Shown in pieces: positions 55,001 through 64,000 of a stretch of DNA of 64,000 nt; within the stretch, counting starts at the first letter, position 1, and every line of letters begins with the position of its first letter. The stretch spans positions 61,259,430 to 61,323,429 of the forward strand of contig ML679961.1 of assembly GCA_007922225.1 (NCBI GenBank), given 5' to 3'. The notes beneath the pieces are model-generated. The model did not search any database. It saw only the letters and a program-made list of their open reading frames with translations, and was not told the origin of the DNA. A program made the position numbers and the translations under genes. This DNA comes from Emydura subglobosa (Eukaryota; Chordata; Testudines; Chelidae).

Positions 55001-58000
55001 AAAGAAAACAAAGATCTCTCCCAGAAGTGGCACATGGGGAGGAGGAGATGCCTCTGCCACACTTCTACACATATTTTGTCTTTCAACAGTGCCTCTCACA
55101 TGACTTTTAAAGTGATTAACAGTCACTAGAGAATTAAGTCTCATCACATCCCTGTTCATTCCCCTTCTCTCAGGAATTAGAGGAAGAGATCTGTAATTCC
55201 ATGATTCTAGTTTTAATATTTAACATTAGTCAAAAGGGAAGGAGAGTGGGAGGAATAATAAAATTTTTCCTGCTCTTTCCAGTCTCAAAACAATATCAAG
55301 CACATATAGCACTTTGGAGAGTGAAGACAGAAAAAATAACCTTTTCCAAACTACTTTGGGTCTGTCTTCCCCAGAGCAAAAAAAAAAGAAAAAAAATTGG
55401 GTTGCATCACATTGCTCTCTGGAAGTAGAAGGTATGGGCAGGATTTAAACTTGTTTTTCCAGATCAGTATGATAGAATTATGATCAGATAGATGGAGTGT
55501 GTAAAAACTCCTGGCCTGCTGCGCGCAGGACTGAAATACCACTGTGAAAAGTCCTTTTCCTTTCCCTGTAGCATGACCATGACGCACTGTTCCCTCACTC
55601 TTTCCACTGGCTTCTTGCTACTGTCTGAATCATTTTTGAACTCCTGATGCTTCCCTTCAAGGATCTTCATTAATCCTACACTTGTCTACATCTCCCCTTG
55701 TTTGCTAATATTCCAACACACACCCTTTATCTGCCAACACCCTCGCTTCCATGCTCCTTTCACATTCTCCCATTTATGTCTCTGCAACTTCCACCCAACC
55801 CTCCTGCAGCATTCTTAGCAATTTGCCTCTTCTTTTGAGGTACCTTCAATCAGAATGCGCTAATCAGACACTCCCCTTTGCCGATCCCAAACCTGACATT
55901 CTGATGGGTTCACAAAAGAAAAACACTTTAAAGAACTCTCCTGAGACCTGTCCCACCCAGCCCATTATTTTGTCATTCTTGATATTTCCTCCCCCTACCC
56001 AAAAGTGATTTCATGTAATTTTCTCATTGTACTAACTCTGAAGGTCAGGTTGTGAGATCCTCAGGGCAGGGGCCTTGTTTTTTGACTTACTTTATATTGC
56101 AACACTACCATATATACTAATAGCTTAACAATATGGTTTCTTTCAACCTTTACAGGTTCGCTGGTTATTTTCCAATGAATCATTAAGTCCGATTGAGGCA
56201 GATACTTGGGATTTCTTGCTGATCAGTGGCTGTTTTGTGAAGCATTTTGCTGTCTAGAGGAAGCAAGTCTGAGGCTTTCTTTATGCTTAAAAAAGGATAT
56301 AAAACGTGGGAATCTTGATGAGTCAGTGATGCCCAGCACACAGAATTCACCTACAAATAAAAGCAAGACAAACCAATATTTGCTGACTTCTGTTTAATTC
56401 AGAAAAGAGCATTTTCAAATACTTCCCAAGAGACTGAAAAACTGAGCACACACCCTTTGCATATAGAAGAATGCCAAGGGGAACAACCTGGAAAATGACT
56501 AGTGATGACTAGCCCAATGAAGACAGAGGCATGTCAGCCTCTTACTAGTAATTGCATAAAGCAGAAAAAAGTCAGCACCCAAAAAGCCTTCCCAAACCTG
56601 GATGGGTCCATTCAGCACACCGCTTAACTAAGACAGTTTTTCTTCATGGAACTGGGCACCTACAGGTTGTCCTAAGAGTTCTTCCCATTCAAAGAAAGGC
56701 ATGTGGGTTTTTTTCTTTCTTAAGAAGAAACAGAGCAAACAAATCAGCAGCAGAATTAGTCCCTCCAGGCTTCTTTTTTCAAGTGCTGACAAGAGTAATT
56801 CTGTAGAAATAGCTGCTCCTGAAGGTGCCAGACTGACTACCCTGCAGCACTGTTCTCCAAAAGTGACTCAGGAGTATCAGAGCTCAGGTCACTGTGGATT
56901 CTACATTTACCCAACTCCTTATTGCTGGATGCTTCCATTCTCTCTTCCTTCCCCCTGCCCTCCCCTCCCACCTTCCTCCTTTCCATTCGCACCTCCCAAG
57001 TTACAACATTTTGAAAGTTGCAGAACAGAAGAAAACTCTCCTGGGTGAGGAGCCAGGGGCAGAATGGTACCTTGCGGTTTGTGAAGTAGAGGTTATCATA
57101 CATCTCCACAGTGAGAGAGTCCTTCCCTAAGCCACTGAGGTTGATGATACCATATTTACATCCCCCGTGCTCGACATCATTCACAGTGAATATCCGCTCG
57201 CAAGCTGCATCTGCCTGCAAAAGAAGTGCATCACTATTGGCAAGTAAATTAGAGCTGGTTTTAGGTTGTCTGCTTGGATCCAAAACTGAGAAATCCATTA
57301 ACTGTGCTTTCCCACCATCACGACCTGATTTCAGTTCAGCACTACAGACACTGAATGCGTGGCCATCTGCATTCTAGAGAGATTCACTAGAAAAACATTC
57401 AAGATATATTATTTTCCAGTTCAATACCTGACAATAATGAACACTGTCTCCTATTGGCTGAGTTCTGGCATGGCACTGTGGACAGTCATGATGAAGCAAG
57501 ATTAGTGAGTAGAGGCTCCAGTATATAAATGGGGCTCTGCATAAAGAATTTTGCATTCAGTGAAAACGTAGACTTTTCTGTCATTTGAATGCCTCCTTCT
57601 CCTACTGGATCAGATTGGTGCCCTTGCAATCAAAGTGCTGGTCATGAGTTCCAAATTTTGCTCTCCTTTAAACCAGTGGAAGTTTTCAGTACCACCACTG
57701 GCTTTAAGGGCTTTCACTTACATGGACAGGATCAGCAGGGAGCTTGCACAGCAGCCTCTGTAACATACCTGCCCCTGAATGCTGCTTCACCCCACGGCAC
57801 TAGCATAGGAGAAGCCATGGAGTAGGGCTAAATTCAGGGCTTGTCAGCCCACTTCTCTTGTCTCCCACCTACATAGCTAGGACTCAGTGTGGAAGAGCTT
57901 CCCAGGTAGCCTCAGCTCCCAGAAGCTCTCCTCCACCCATAAAGAGCCCAGGCAGTCTTCAGATCCAGAGACTCATGATGTCACTCTAAACATCTACAGA

Positions 58001-61000
58001 CTTTCTAGACTATAAACCCTACTCTAATCTCAGATTTGACCCTATTGCTGCTCCCTCCCTCTCCACCCCCTCACTGCATCAATCTCATCCTTTCCCTTTC
58101 TCCTCTCGCATTTGTTATATCCCATTACCTACCCACCTCTCCTCCTTTCTCACCAGAAGAGCTTGCCAATTATCTCCATGAACTTTCCTCCCACTCTTCA
58201 CCTGGCTTTGTCTTTGCAGACTGTAAGCTCTTCAGTCTAGGTACTAAGAAAGCACCTAGCACATTTTGAGTACTAACACAATATAAATAATATGTAACTG
58301 AGAGCAGTATTTGATCAGGATTTGTTAATTCCACCAAGAGCTAAATTCTTAGTGAAGCCTGTTTAAAGGAGAACACTCAGAAAGAAAAGATACCATATCC
58401 ATGCTTAGCTGGCCCCAAAGCTCACCATGTCTGGAATACATTCTGTATGGGAAGAGAAACTGTCAGTGCAACCTGCTACAGAGAAAAGCACTTCCCAGTG
58501 TACATCAACCGTATGTTGGGTCTTTACAAATCCCAGAGCTCACAAGAAAATAACTAGAATCAAGTGCTCTCTAGCCTTAAAAATGGAAGTGCCCAATACA
58601 TACCACGATTAGTTTAAAATTGTTGGTTCCAGTAACTGAGGAATCTGGGCTCCGAATCTCTACCTTCCTCCTCTGCATGCAATTCACCTTTAATTCGTGG
58701 ACCAGTCTATAAAGGAAAACATGTTTAAACTATGCTGATATTTAATGCCAATGAAAGGAATTCTGGGTGAAAGGCATTGAGATACTTCTTTCACAGCAGG
58801 TCAGGCAACAGGTAAACAGACCGGGGAGCTGGAAGGTTGCAGCCCCATCAAGTAGCATGAGCAACCTTCAGATCCTGAGATTCATGATGTCACCAACAAA
58901 TAATCTTTGGGGCCTCCCTGTCTGTATGTACACCAGCCTTGTCCCACCATTACAATTTCCCAATCATCTCCAACAGCAGCAGGCAAGTTGTTGACAAACT
59001 GTCTACAGTAGCACTCTCACCTACACCACTGAAGCCAAAGCAGTGGTAGCAAGACATGGAAGTTAAGGAAAAAAGAAATCTCATGTAGACAAGATCCATT
59101 GAAGTGTATTCATATAAGGGAAAACTCAACATTATGCTTACAGAATGCAGGAGAGCATATATTTATGTTAAGGAAGGGAAATTTCACACTAGACCTATTC
59201 AAAACCTGGTGATCAGAAAATACTTTCCTGCATTTTAATTCTTGTCATTTTAGGGAAGACTGGCTGAGCCATTCTGTAGTCATGTGTTGTACAAAACATA
59301 ATGGAAAAGCTGCACGGAAAATGGGATGTCTTATAAAAAAAGCAGTGTACCCTTTTGTATCTGTTACTGATGCTTCCCCAGTTCTTTCCCTTATTGGAAC
59401 AGCAGTTTACACCACAGTTTAACAGCAAAGACACATTAGCAGTAGAACTTTATAGGGTAAAAAAGGGATTTAAAATTATCTTACCTGCAATAATTGGTGG
59501 AGCTGAGTAAGCCTAACTGCCTCTTGTGTAAGACAAGTGATGAGTTCAACCCAGCTCTGGATGTTTTCTATTAAAAAAGAACCAATGAAAGCGCAGTTAT
59601 GTGCTTGTATAGGATCAAAAGCAGTCCATGGTCCATTCACGTCTGGGATATTTGGGCAACAATTTATTCCTAAGAGCATATATTTAAAAGCTGTTTTTCA
59701 AAGGAGAACAAAACACTCCCCAGCTAAAAAGAAAAAAAGTCAAAATATCCACTCAGGAGGGCAGTGGGTGGGAAAGAATTATCAATGGATAAATTCCCTT
59801 CTGACCTCCAGAATAGTGTCTGGCTGCTTCCACACTCAAATATAACCAAATGCCTTTCAATCTACTGAATTCCACATAATTATCCATTTTTTGCTTAATA
59901 TTATGTGACTGTCTCATCTTGTGGTTTGAAATCCATGAGCCATTTTCACTACAAAATAATGTCTCAAGTTCTTATCTTAAATCAAAACCTCTGAAATACA
60001 ATTTAACCACCTAATGGTGCCATAGAAATGTTAGCTTTGGCATTTCCTTTTTTATTTAAACTCTGCAACCTGAATGTTGCACTAACCTGGCTTTTTCATT
60101 TGTCATTTTCCATTTGGGCTGAATACTTTCAGTGCTTATGAAAGTAAAAGACAGAATAGTAGACAGAGCTGAGGCAAGGCAAAACATACCAGGTTTTTGC
60201 AATCTATTTTGTAGTCTCAATATTGATTAAAAAGTGACTTTCAATCTAACAGATAGTTCGGGCAAAAATTTTCAAATTTAGGTGCCTAAATTAGACACTT
60301 ATGTCCATACTAGTCTGCTTTTGTTGATAAACCAGGGGAGGTGTGCACACTATGATGCTTCTCCCACTGACAAAACTCTCCTATTTTGCTAACACAATCA
60401 AACTACCTCAACGAGAGGCATAGAGCTTTTTTTTTGGCAAAGTTAGATTGACAAAGTATCAGTGTAGACACAGTGCTTTGTTATGTTCCCGTAAATGGCC
60501 TCCAGGAGGTGTCCCACAATGCCCACTCTATATACTCTGGTCAGCAGTTTGAACTCTGCTGCCCTGCATCCAGGTACACAAACATCTGTCCCTACTTCTT
60601 TAGAAGACTGGGAATTTTTGAAATTCCATTTCCTGTTTGCTTGGTATGGAGAGCTCACATTGCAACTTTCCAGCTGACTATGGCAGCTCCATGCAGCAAA
60701 CGCTCTCCTGCTTGGAGCACACCAGAGTTGTTGGATATGTTGGGTCTGTGGGGCGAGAAGGATGTGCAGTCCCAGCTCTGCTCCAGCCATAAGAACTTCA
60801 ATATCTAGAGTCAGATTTCTCGTGGCATGTTGGATAAGGCTATGAACAGGACATACATTCAGTGCCATGCAAAGATAAAGGAGCTGAAGCAGGCGTACCA
60901 GAAGGCAAGGGAGTCAAATCATAGCTCTGGCACTGCGCTGAAGACCTGCCACTTCTATAAGAAGTTGGACCCCATCCTCGGTGGCGACCCCACCTCCATC

Positions 61001-63154
61001 GCCAAGAGCCCCGTGGATATGGTGGGGAGGGAAGGGGGCTGAAGACAGCAGCAGCAGACTGAACCACGAGGATGAAGTGTTGGACAAGGAAAGTGGTGGA
61101 CAAGGAAGTGGAGTTGGAGGATGAGATGGGACAGGCGACAGTGTCTTCTGGTACCATGGGGAGCCAGGACCTCTTCTTCACCCAAGAGGGTTCAAGCCAG
61201 TTCCAGCACTCCATCTCTGGCACACGTGATGTAGGAGAGGGGAACCCTGGTAAGTGATCATTTTGAGTTGATACTGCTTGGTTACATGAGGTAGAGCTCT
61301 CCTTTGCTTTGTTAAATGGTAGAAGTGGGTTAAAGGATAGAAATGTACAAGATGAGCTGTGTTTGCATCTGCCTCACATTCCCCTGTGCAGCTATGCAGT
61401 GGGGCAGAACAGCATTAATACACTGTTGTCCCACTGGTGGTACTCATCAATCCTCTGCCAGAGGTTCTTTGGAAGAGTTGCTTTGTTCCTTCCCCTGTTG
61501 TAGAAAACTTTCCCGTGCTAATCGACAACCACTTGTGCAGCAACAAAAGTGGCAAACAGGGGAGCAGCATAGGAACCCAATCTGAAGCTGCATGCATGCA
61601 GGAAATGCACCCTTGCATGCCCTCCGGAGTGAGAAATCAGCTTCAATTACCCCTACCTGTGGAAAACGGTGGCATAATTTACAATATTGTCCTTAGTCGC
61701 TTGCAGTGATCCCCTTAAAAAACCCACCAAGGCCCTTCTTGAACTCTGGTGATCCACAGGCACCTGCAGTACCATAGAGAAGTACCCTCTTTCTATTGAT
61801 GTACTCTATTGTAAGATGATCCGGGGACAAAATTAGGATATGTGTGCCATCTATCGCCTCACCACAGTTAGGGAATCCAATTGCTGCAAAGCCATCCACG
61901 ATTTCATGTACATTTCCAAGAGTCACAATCCTTCATAACAGGATGTGATTAATGGCCCTGCATGCTTGCATGAATGCAGCCCCAACAGTGGACTTCCCAA
62001 CTCCAAACTGATTAGCGACTGACCAATAGCAGCTTCGACACAGCGATCGCCAAGTGCTTCTCCATCGAGAGGGCAGCTCTCATTTTGGTGTCCTTGCACC
62101 GCAGTGCTGGGGTGAACTCTGCACACAATTCCAGGAGGTGGCTTTGTGCATCTGGAAGTCCTGCAGCCACTGCTAGTCATCCCAGAGCTGCATAACGATG
62201 CGATCCCACCACTCAGTGCTGGTTTTCCAAGCCTAATAACAATGGTCCACCATTTGCAGCTGCTCCATGAATGCCAAAAGTAATCTGGTGTTATTTCTTT
62301 CCATGGCACACAGCAGGGCGAGCACCGTGGATTGCTGTTCAGATTCGGCGCTCATGATATACTGCACAATCAGCCACGTTGTGTTCATAACACTGACCAC
62401 AACAGTAAAGAGCAATGCAGGATCCATCCTTTCAGGCAGAGATGGCAGGCGCACAGTAAACAGGGGCCATTGAAAAATAGTACGAAATGTAGTCAGAAGC
62501 CCATGGAATGATGACTGGGATGATTTAGTTGGAGTTGGTCCTGCTTTGAGCAGGGGGGTTGGACTAGATGACCCCGAGATCCCTTCCAACCCTAATCTTC
62601 TATGATTCTATGGGACAGAAAAAACTGCACCATGGGACATTAAGCCCACATCACTACGAACTGTTTGAAGAGTCTGTGACAAGGCAGAGTTAAGGTATTA
62701 AGTTTAACCTTAACTGTGAATTTCATGACTTTATCATACTTGGGTTTGAGATCATTACAACATCCCTGGTAATGTATTTTATCCTAAATTACTGATTATG
62801 TAGTCTCAGCCATAACTCCATCTTAACATAGTTTTTGTTTTGAGTATGGACAAATGTTTGAGTATTTGGCCTTGAACAGCTAATGTTAGAGGTCAACCAA
62901 AGCTGAAATGGGAGAGTTTTACGACTTGTAGCCCATCCCGGAGCCTTGGGTCACAGGACAGTTACATTTAAATGCAATTTCAAAGACAGAACCCACCTTC
63001 TTTTGCTTTTCCTCCTCTTCTAAGAGCTTCAATCTCTTGCATTCCATCTCCTTGTACTGGAGGCTCTCTTTAGTGAGAGGGTTGTAGTTATTATGTCCAG
63101 GGAGCAGGCGGAAATAGCGGTTCTTTTCAGCGTCATAGTAAAATCCTGGTAGTT
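48739..63154 (-). CDS. DCAF4: DCAF4 (WDR21A), WD40 substrate receptor for CUL4-DDB1, 5' end outside window
   Basis: On the - strand, exons 63154-62997, 59567-59485, 58706-58604, 57214-57071, 56350-56301, 54988-54906, 53149-53054, 52944-52847, 52086-51910, 50626-50512 and 49004-48739 join in one frame of 1373 nt (456 residues after a split first codon, then stop). The protein matches DCAF4 throughout, starting [16 protein letters not shown]; human DCAF4 is about 495 residues. DCAF4 binds DDB1 in CRL4 ubiquitin ligases. The LWDLR in exon 50626-50512 is the WDxR (DWD box) motif used for DDB1 binding. The N-terminal 65 or so residues are not in the window. The C-terminus runs about two dozen residues past the human end. 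The gene is convergent with ZFYVE1. Confidence 0.95.
50512..50626 (-). CDS. DCAF4: DCAF4 coding exon with DWD box
   Basis: [20 protein letters not shown] to [10 protein letters not shown]. The WDLR motif fits the DDB1-binding DWD box. The acceptor is TTGCAG| and the donor GCAG|GTGTGT. Confidence 0.95.
50900..51045 (+). repeat. MIR SINE fragment
   Basis: GGCTCTGCTACAGCCTAGTT, GGGCAAGTCACTCAACCC and CCCCATCTGTAAAAAGGAGA in MIR order, inside a DCAF4 intron. Confidence 0.7.
51060..51540. mobile_element. MITE-like repeat interrupted by a poly(A) run
   Basis: Sequence such as TAGCTAGGTCGATGAAAGCA, CAGCTATGTCTACACC and GACATAGCTTACGCC resembles turtle MITEs of the GTCTACAC class. A 22-A run (51252-51273) lies inside. 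Ends are not resolved. Confidence 0.5.
51910..52086 (-). CDS. DCAF4: DCAF4 coding exon (WD40 region)
   Basis: [20 protein letters not shown] to LMAADMAGK. It spans the [11 protein letters not shown] block conserved in DCAF4. The acceptor is GTCTAG| and the donor AAG|GTAGAG. Confidence 0.95.
52370..52545 (+). repeat. MIR SINE fragment
   Basis: GGTTAGACTCCTAGGTTCTA, GAGCAAGTCACTTAACCTCT, CCCCATCTGTAAAATGGGAA and GTGAAGTGCTTTAAAATGCT give an almost complete MIR in + orientation. Confidence 0.8.
52847..52944 (-). CDS. DCAF4: DCAF4 coding exon
   Basis: It completes a glycine and encodes [20 protein letters not shown] to VLAQQFATQ. The intron before it is only 109 bp. The donor is CAG|GTAGAA. Confidence 0.95.
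53054..53149 (-). CDS. DCAF4: DCAF4 coding exon
   Basis: [20 protein letters not shown] to QADNCFST, with split glycine codons at both ends. The acceptor is ATCCTTAG| and the donor ACAG|GTGAGC. Confidence 0.94.
54906..54988 (-). CDS. DCAF4: DCAF4 coding exon downstream of a U12-type intron
   Basis: [20 protein letters not shown] to LFSNSNP. The start is set at the AG of GCCTCCAG| because it keeps frame with the upstream AT donor. An alternative start 4 nt downstream (CAAG|CTG) would pair with a poor GT donor. The donor at the end is CCAG|GTAGAA. Confidence 0.85.
54989..56300 (-). other. DCAF4: Probable U12-type AT-AG intron of DCAF4
   Basis: The 5' end on the - strand reads ATATCCTTTT, a full match to the minor-spliceosome donor RTATCCTT. 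Near the 3' end TTCTTTAAC is one base from the U12 branch site TTCCTTAAC and lies about 11 nt before the AG. No usable U2 GT donor fits the conserved coding sequence; the only GT nearby (GTTTTA) is poor. The intron also holds an L2-like tail near 56040-56080. Confidence 0.7.
56301..56350 (-). CDS. DCAF4: DCAF4 coding exon (50 nt)
   Basis: [16 protein letters not shown] plus TT. It matches the VNSVCWASL block of DCAF4 closely. It ends directly at the U12-type donor ATATCCTT. The acceptor is TTTGTAG|. Confidence 0.9.
57071..57214 (-). CDS. DCAF4: DCAF4 coding exon
   Basis: [20 protein letters not shown] to [13 protein letters not shown], 48 codons in phase 0. The acceptor is TTTTGCAG| and the donor AAG|GTACCA. 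Confidence 0.95.
58205..58290 (+). repeat. Ancient interspersed repeat 3' end (L2/CR1-like), copy 3
   Basis: GACTGTAAGCTCTTCAGTCT, AGCACCTAGCACATTTTGAG and ACAATATAAATAAT form the forward version of the family seen reversed at 43075 and 18776. A further degenerate tail is at about 56050-56080. Confidence 0.55.
58604..58706 (-). CDS. DCAF4: DCAF4 coding exon
   Basis: It completes an arginine and encodes [20 protein letters not shown] to TNNFKLIV. It matches the HELRLSCMERKKVQIRS block of human DCAF4. The acceptor is CTTTATAG| and the donor GTG|GTATGT. Confidence 0.93.
59485..59567 (-). CDS. DCAF4: DCAF4 coding exon
   Basis: [20 protein letters not shown] then LSSTNYC and two bases of the next codon. 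It was found by reading the third frame, since a longer shadow frame hides it. The acceptor is TTTAATAG| and the donor GCAG|GTAAGA. Confidence 0.92.
60680..61257 (+). pseudogene. MYB/SANT-like (trihelix) protein relic of a Harbinger element
   Basis: The frame starts [20 protein letters not shown] and runs [20 protein letters not shown] to a TAG at 60806-60808. It continues in the same frame through [40 protein letters not shown] and [20 protein letters not shown] to a stop near 61042. The usual acidic tail follows in another frame ([16 protein letters not shown] to [12 protein letters not shown], to 61257). The [13 protein letters not shown] start and [11 protein letters not shown] helix are typical of the MYB/SANT-like DNA-binding domain. 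The premature stop and frameshift mean it is broken. Confidence 0.8.
61693..62310 (-). pseudogene. Harbinger transposase relic
   Basis: Read on the - strand in mixed frames: [15 protein letters not shown] (about 62220-62175), then [20 protein letters not shown] (about 62025-61965). Then come [20 protein letters not shown] (about 61925-61865) and [20 protein letters not shown]. The D of AIDGTH is the first catalytic Asp of the DDE triad. After YINRK the frame shifts and [14 protein letters not shown] is found in the next frame. Stops (for example WDD*QW) show that it cannot encode a working transposase. Confidence 0.8.
62525..62620 (+). mobile_element. CR1 LINE 3' end
   Basis: GGTCCTGCTTTGAGCAGGGG, GGTTGGACTAGATGACC, CTTCCAACCCTAATCTTCTA and the terminal TGATTCTATG are the conserved CR1 3' end. 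It is the opposite orientation to the fragment at 23895. Confidence 0.88.
62997..63154 (-). CDS. DCAF4: DCAF4 coding exon (first one visible)
   Basis: The last two bases of a Glu codon, then [20 protein letters not shown] to [10 protein letters not shown], 52 codons. The acceptor is CCTTTTATAG| and the donor AAG|GTGGGT. Upstream exons lie beyond 64000. Confidence 0.95.
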
Positions 63155-64000
63155 CTATAAAAGGTAAATACCAAACAAAATCAGATTGAGAGCAAACCAA
63201 GAGACAGACACTTTGGGGATTCCAAAAAAAAAAAAAAAAAAAGGAAACTTCTGCTTCCAGACTGGCAGGTCACAAAATGAGGAGAGGCATTGATTACATT
63301 AATGGCCACCTCAGGGAAAGCCAGATGATGCTCCTACTATCAGCGTAGGAAATATCATTACTGGGATATGAAGGGGGATATCAGCAGTGATGGAAATGAA
63401 ATTCAGCAAATAGAAATGGTGAAGCAGAGGGAAAGGTGCTCCAGAACAAAGAGGTGACCATTCTACTTGAACATACATGACACACAAAAGGCACACTTTT
63501 GACAAAAAAAATTTTTTTTTAGGACATCCCAAACACCAAGAACATTGGACAACTGACTATCGATCAAACAAAAGTAGCAATCCCTTTCCCCAAGACTAAT
63601 ACCCTTTCCTAATTACACTTCCCAAACCAAAGGTTTCAATGCCTACAATCCATGATACATTTTAATTGTGGACTGGCCTGGTTCACTCAGGATATGTCTA
63701 CACAGCAAAGAAAAACCCACAGCTAGCCTGTGCCAGCCAACTTGGGCTTGCGGGGTTCGACCTCTGGGGCTGTTTCATTGCTGTGTAGACTTCTCGGCTC
63801 AGGCTGGAGCCCAAGACCTGGAATCCTCCGACCCCGCAGAGATGTCTGTATATTCTTATATTTTCTTTGCCTATTTAACATAACTCTTTCAATAACGTAA
63901 CTTTTAGAAGATCTCTGCCACAGAGGGCTATGGATATTAGAGAGGCAAAGCAAACTATGACAGGATCTTCTATCTTCATGAACCCGATGTTTAGGATCTG
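63155..64000. other. DCAF4: DCAF4 intron to window end
   Basis: No exon was found. It holds a 19-A run (63224-63242) and a truncated MITE (about 63690-63845). Confidence 0.6.
63690..63845. mobile_element. Truncated GTCTACAC-class MITE
   Basis: GGATATGTCTACACAGCAAA, GCCTGTGCCAGCCAACTTGG, GGGGCTGTTTCATTGCTGTG and TCAGGCTGGAGCCCAAGACC resemble half of a common turtle MITE. The mirrored right half is missing. Confidence 0.55.

Larger units (their letters stand above)
60297..62500. mobile_element. Decayed PIF/Harbinger transposon with two convergent ORF relics
   Basis: The left end resembles the MITE at 17527 (GGGAGGTGTGCACACTATGA, CTACCTCAACGAGAGGCATA, ATCAGTGTAGACACAGTGCT). Inside are a MYB/SANT-like frame on the + strand (60680-61042 and beyond) and a Harbinger transposase relic on the - strand (61693-62310 and beyond). 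Harbinger elements encode exactly these two proteins. The right terminus is not resolved; CR1 follows at 62525. Confidence 0.75.
59568..62996 (-). other. DCAF4: DCAF4 intron carrying a Harbinger element
   Basis: This 3.4-kb intron contains the decayed Harbinger element (about 60297-62500) and a CR1 tail (62525-62620). The remaining parts, 59568-60296 and 62621-62996, show no recognised feature. Confidence 0.75.

Noticed and set aside
54984..56304. GT-AG alternative for the DCAF4 intron (GTTTTA donor, CAAG acceptor)
   Set aside because: It keeps frame but uses a very weak donor and removes residues; the U12-type donor and branch site overlap the same place far better. It is not fully excluded.
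56837..57298. 153-codon frame on the - strand taken as one exon
   Set aside because: Only 57214-57071 matches DCAF4; the flanking residues are intron read-through past good splice sites.
60680..61042. MYB/SANT-like frame as a host gene
   Set aside because: It has a nonsense codon at 60806 and a later frameshift, and sits inside transposon ends in a DCAF4 intron.

Overview
The window looks like vertebrate nuclear DNA, most likely from a turtle or a close sauropsid. It holds two multi-exon, GT-AG-spliced genes separated by long introns full of CR1 and L2 LINE relics, MIR-like SINEs, and Harbinger, hAT and Tc1/mariner-type MITEs. The CR1 3' ends and the abundant MITEs with GTCTACAC-type ends are typical of turtle and crocodile genomes. 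The species assignment is an inference.

Layout. 1-5500 is intergenic and repeat-rich, with no gene seen. About 5510-6200 is a CpG island with three ZNF143/THAP11-type motifs, the probable promoter of ZFYVE1. ZFYVE1 (DFCP1, an omegasome marker with two FYVE fingers) runs on the + strand. Its 11 coding exons lie between 7603 and 39824 and give a complete 781-codon frame with every splice phase matching. Intron 2, after the first coding exon, is 16.8 kb. About 39825-42010 is its probable 3' UTR, followed by repeat-rich intergenic DNA to about 48570.

From 63154 down to 48739 on the - strand lies DCAF4 (WDR21A), a WD40 substrate receptor for CUL4-DDB1. Eleven coding exons are visible and the N-terminal exon or exons lie beyond 64000. 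The two genes converge tail to tail, as they do in human 14q24. One DCAF4 intron (56300-54989) has the hallmarks of a minor-spliceosome (U12-type) AT-AG intron.

The two genes are not known to act together: ZFYVE1 works on PI3P-rich ER subdomains in autophagosome formation, and DCAF4 in ubiquitination. The most informative non-genic parts are a decayed Harbinger element with a MYB/SANT-like frame and a transposase relic inside a DCAF4 intron, two L2 LINE relics in ZFYVE1 introns, a MIR split by a MITE, and precisely bounded hAT, Tc1/mariner and Harbinger MITEs. I found no convincing new biological system, no RNA gene, no CRISPR array and no other protein-coding gene.
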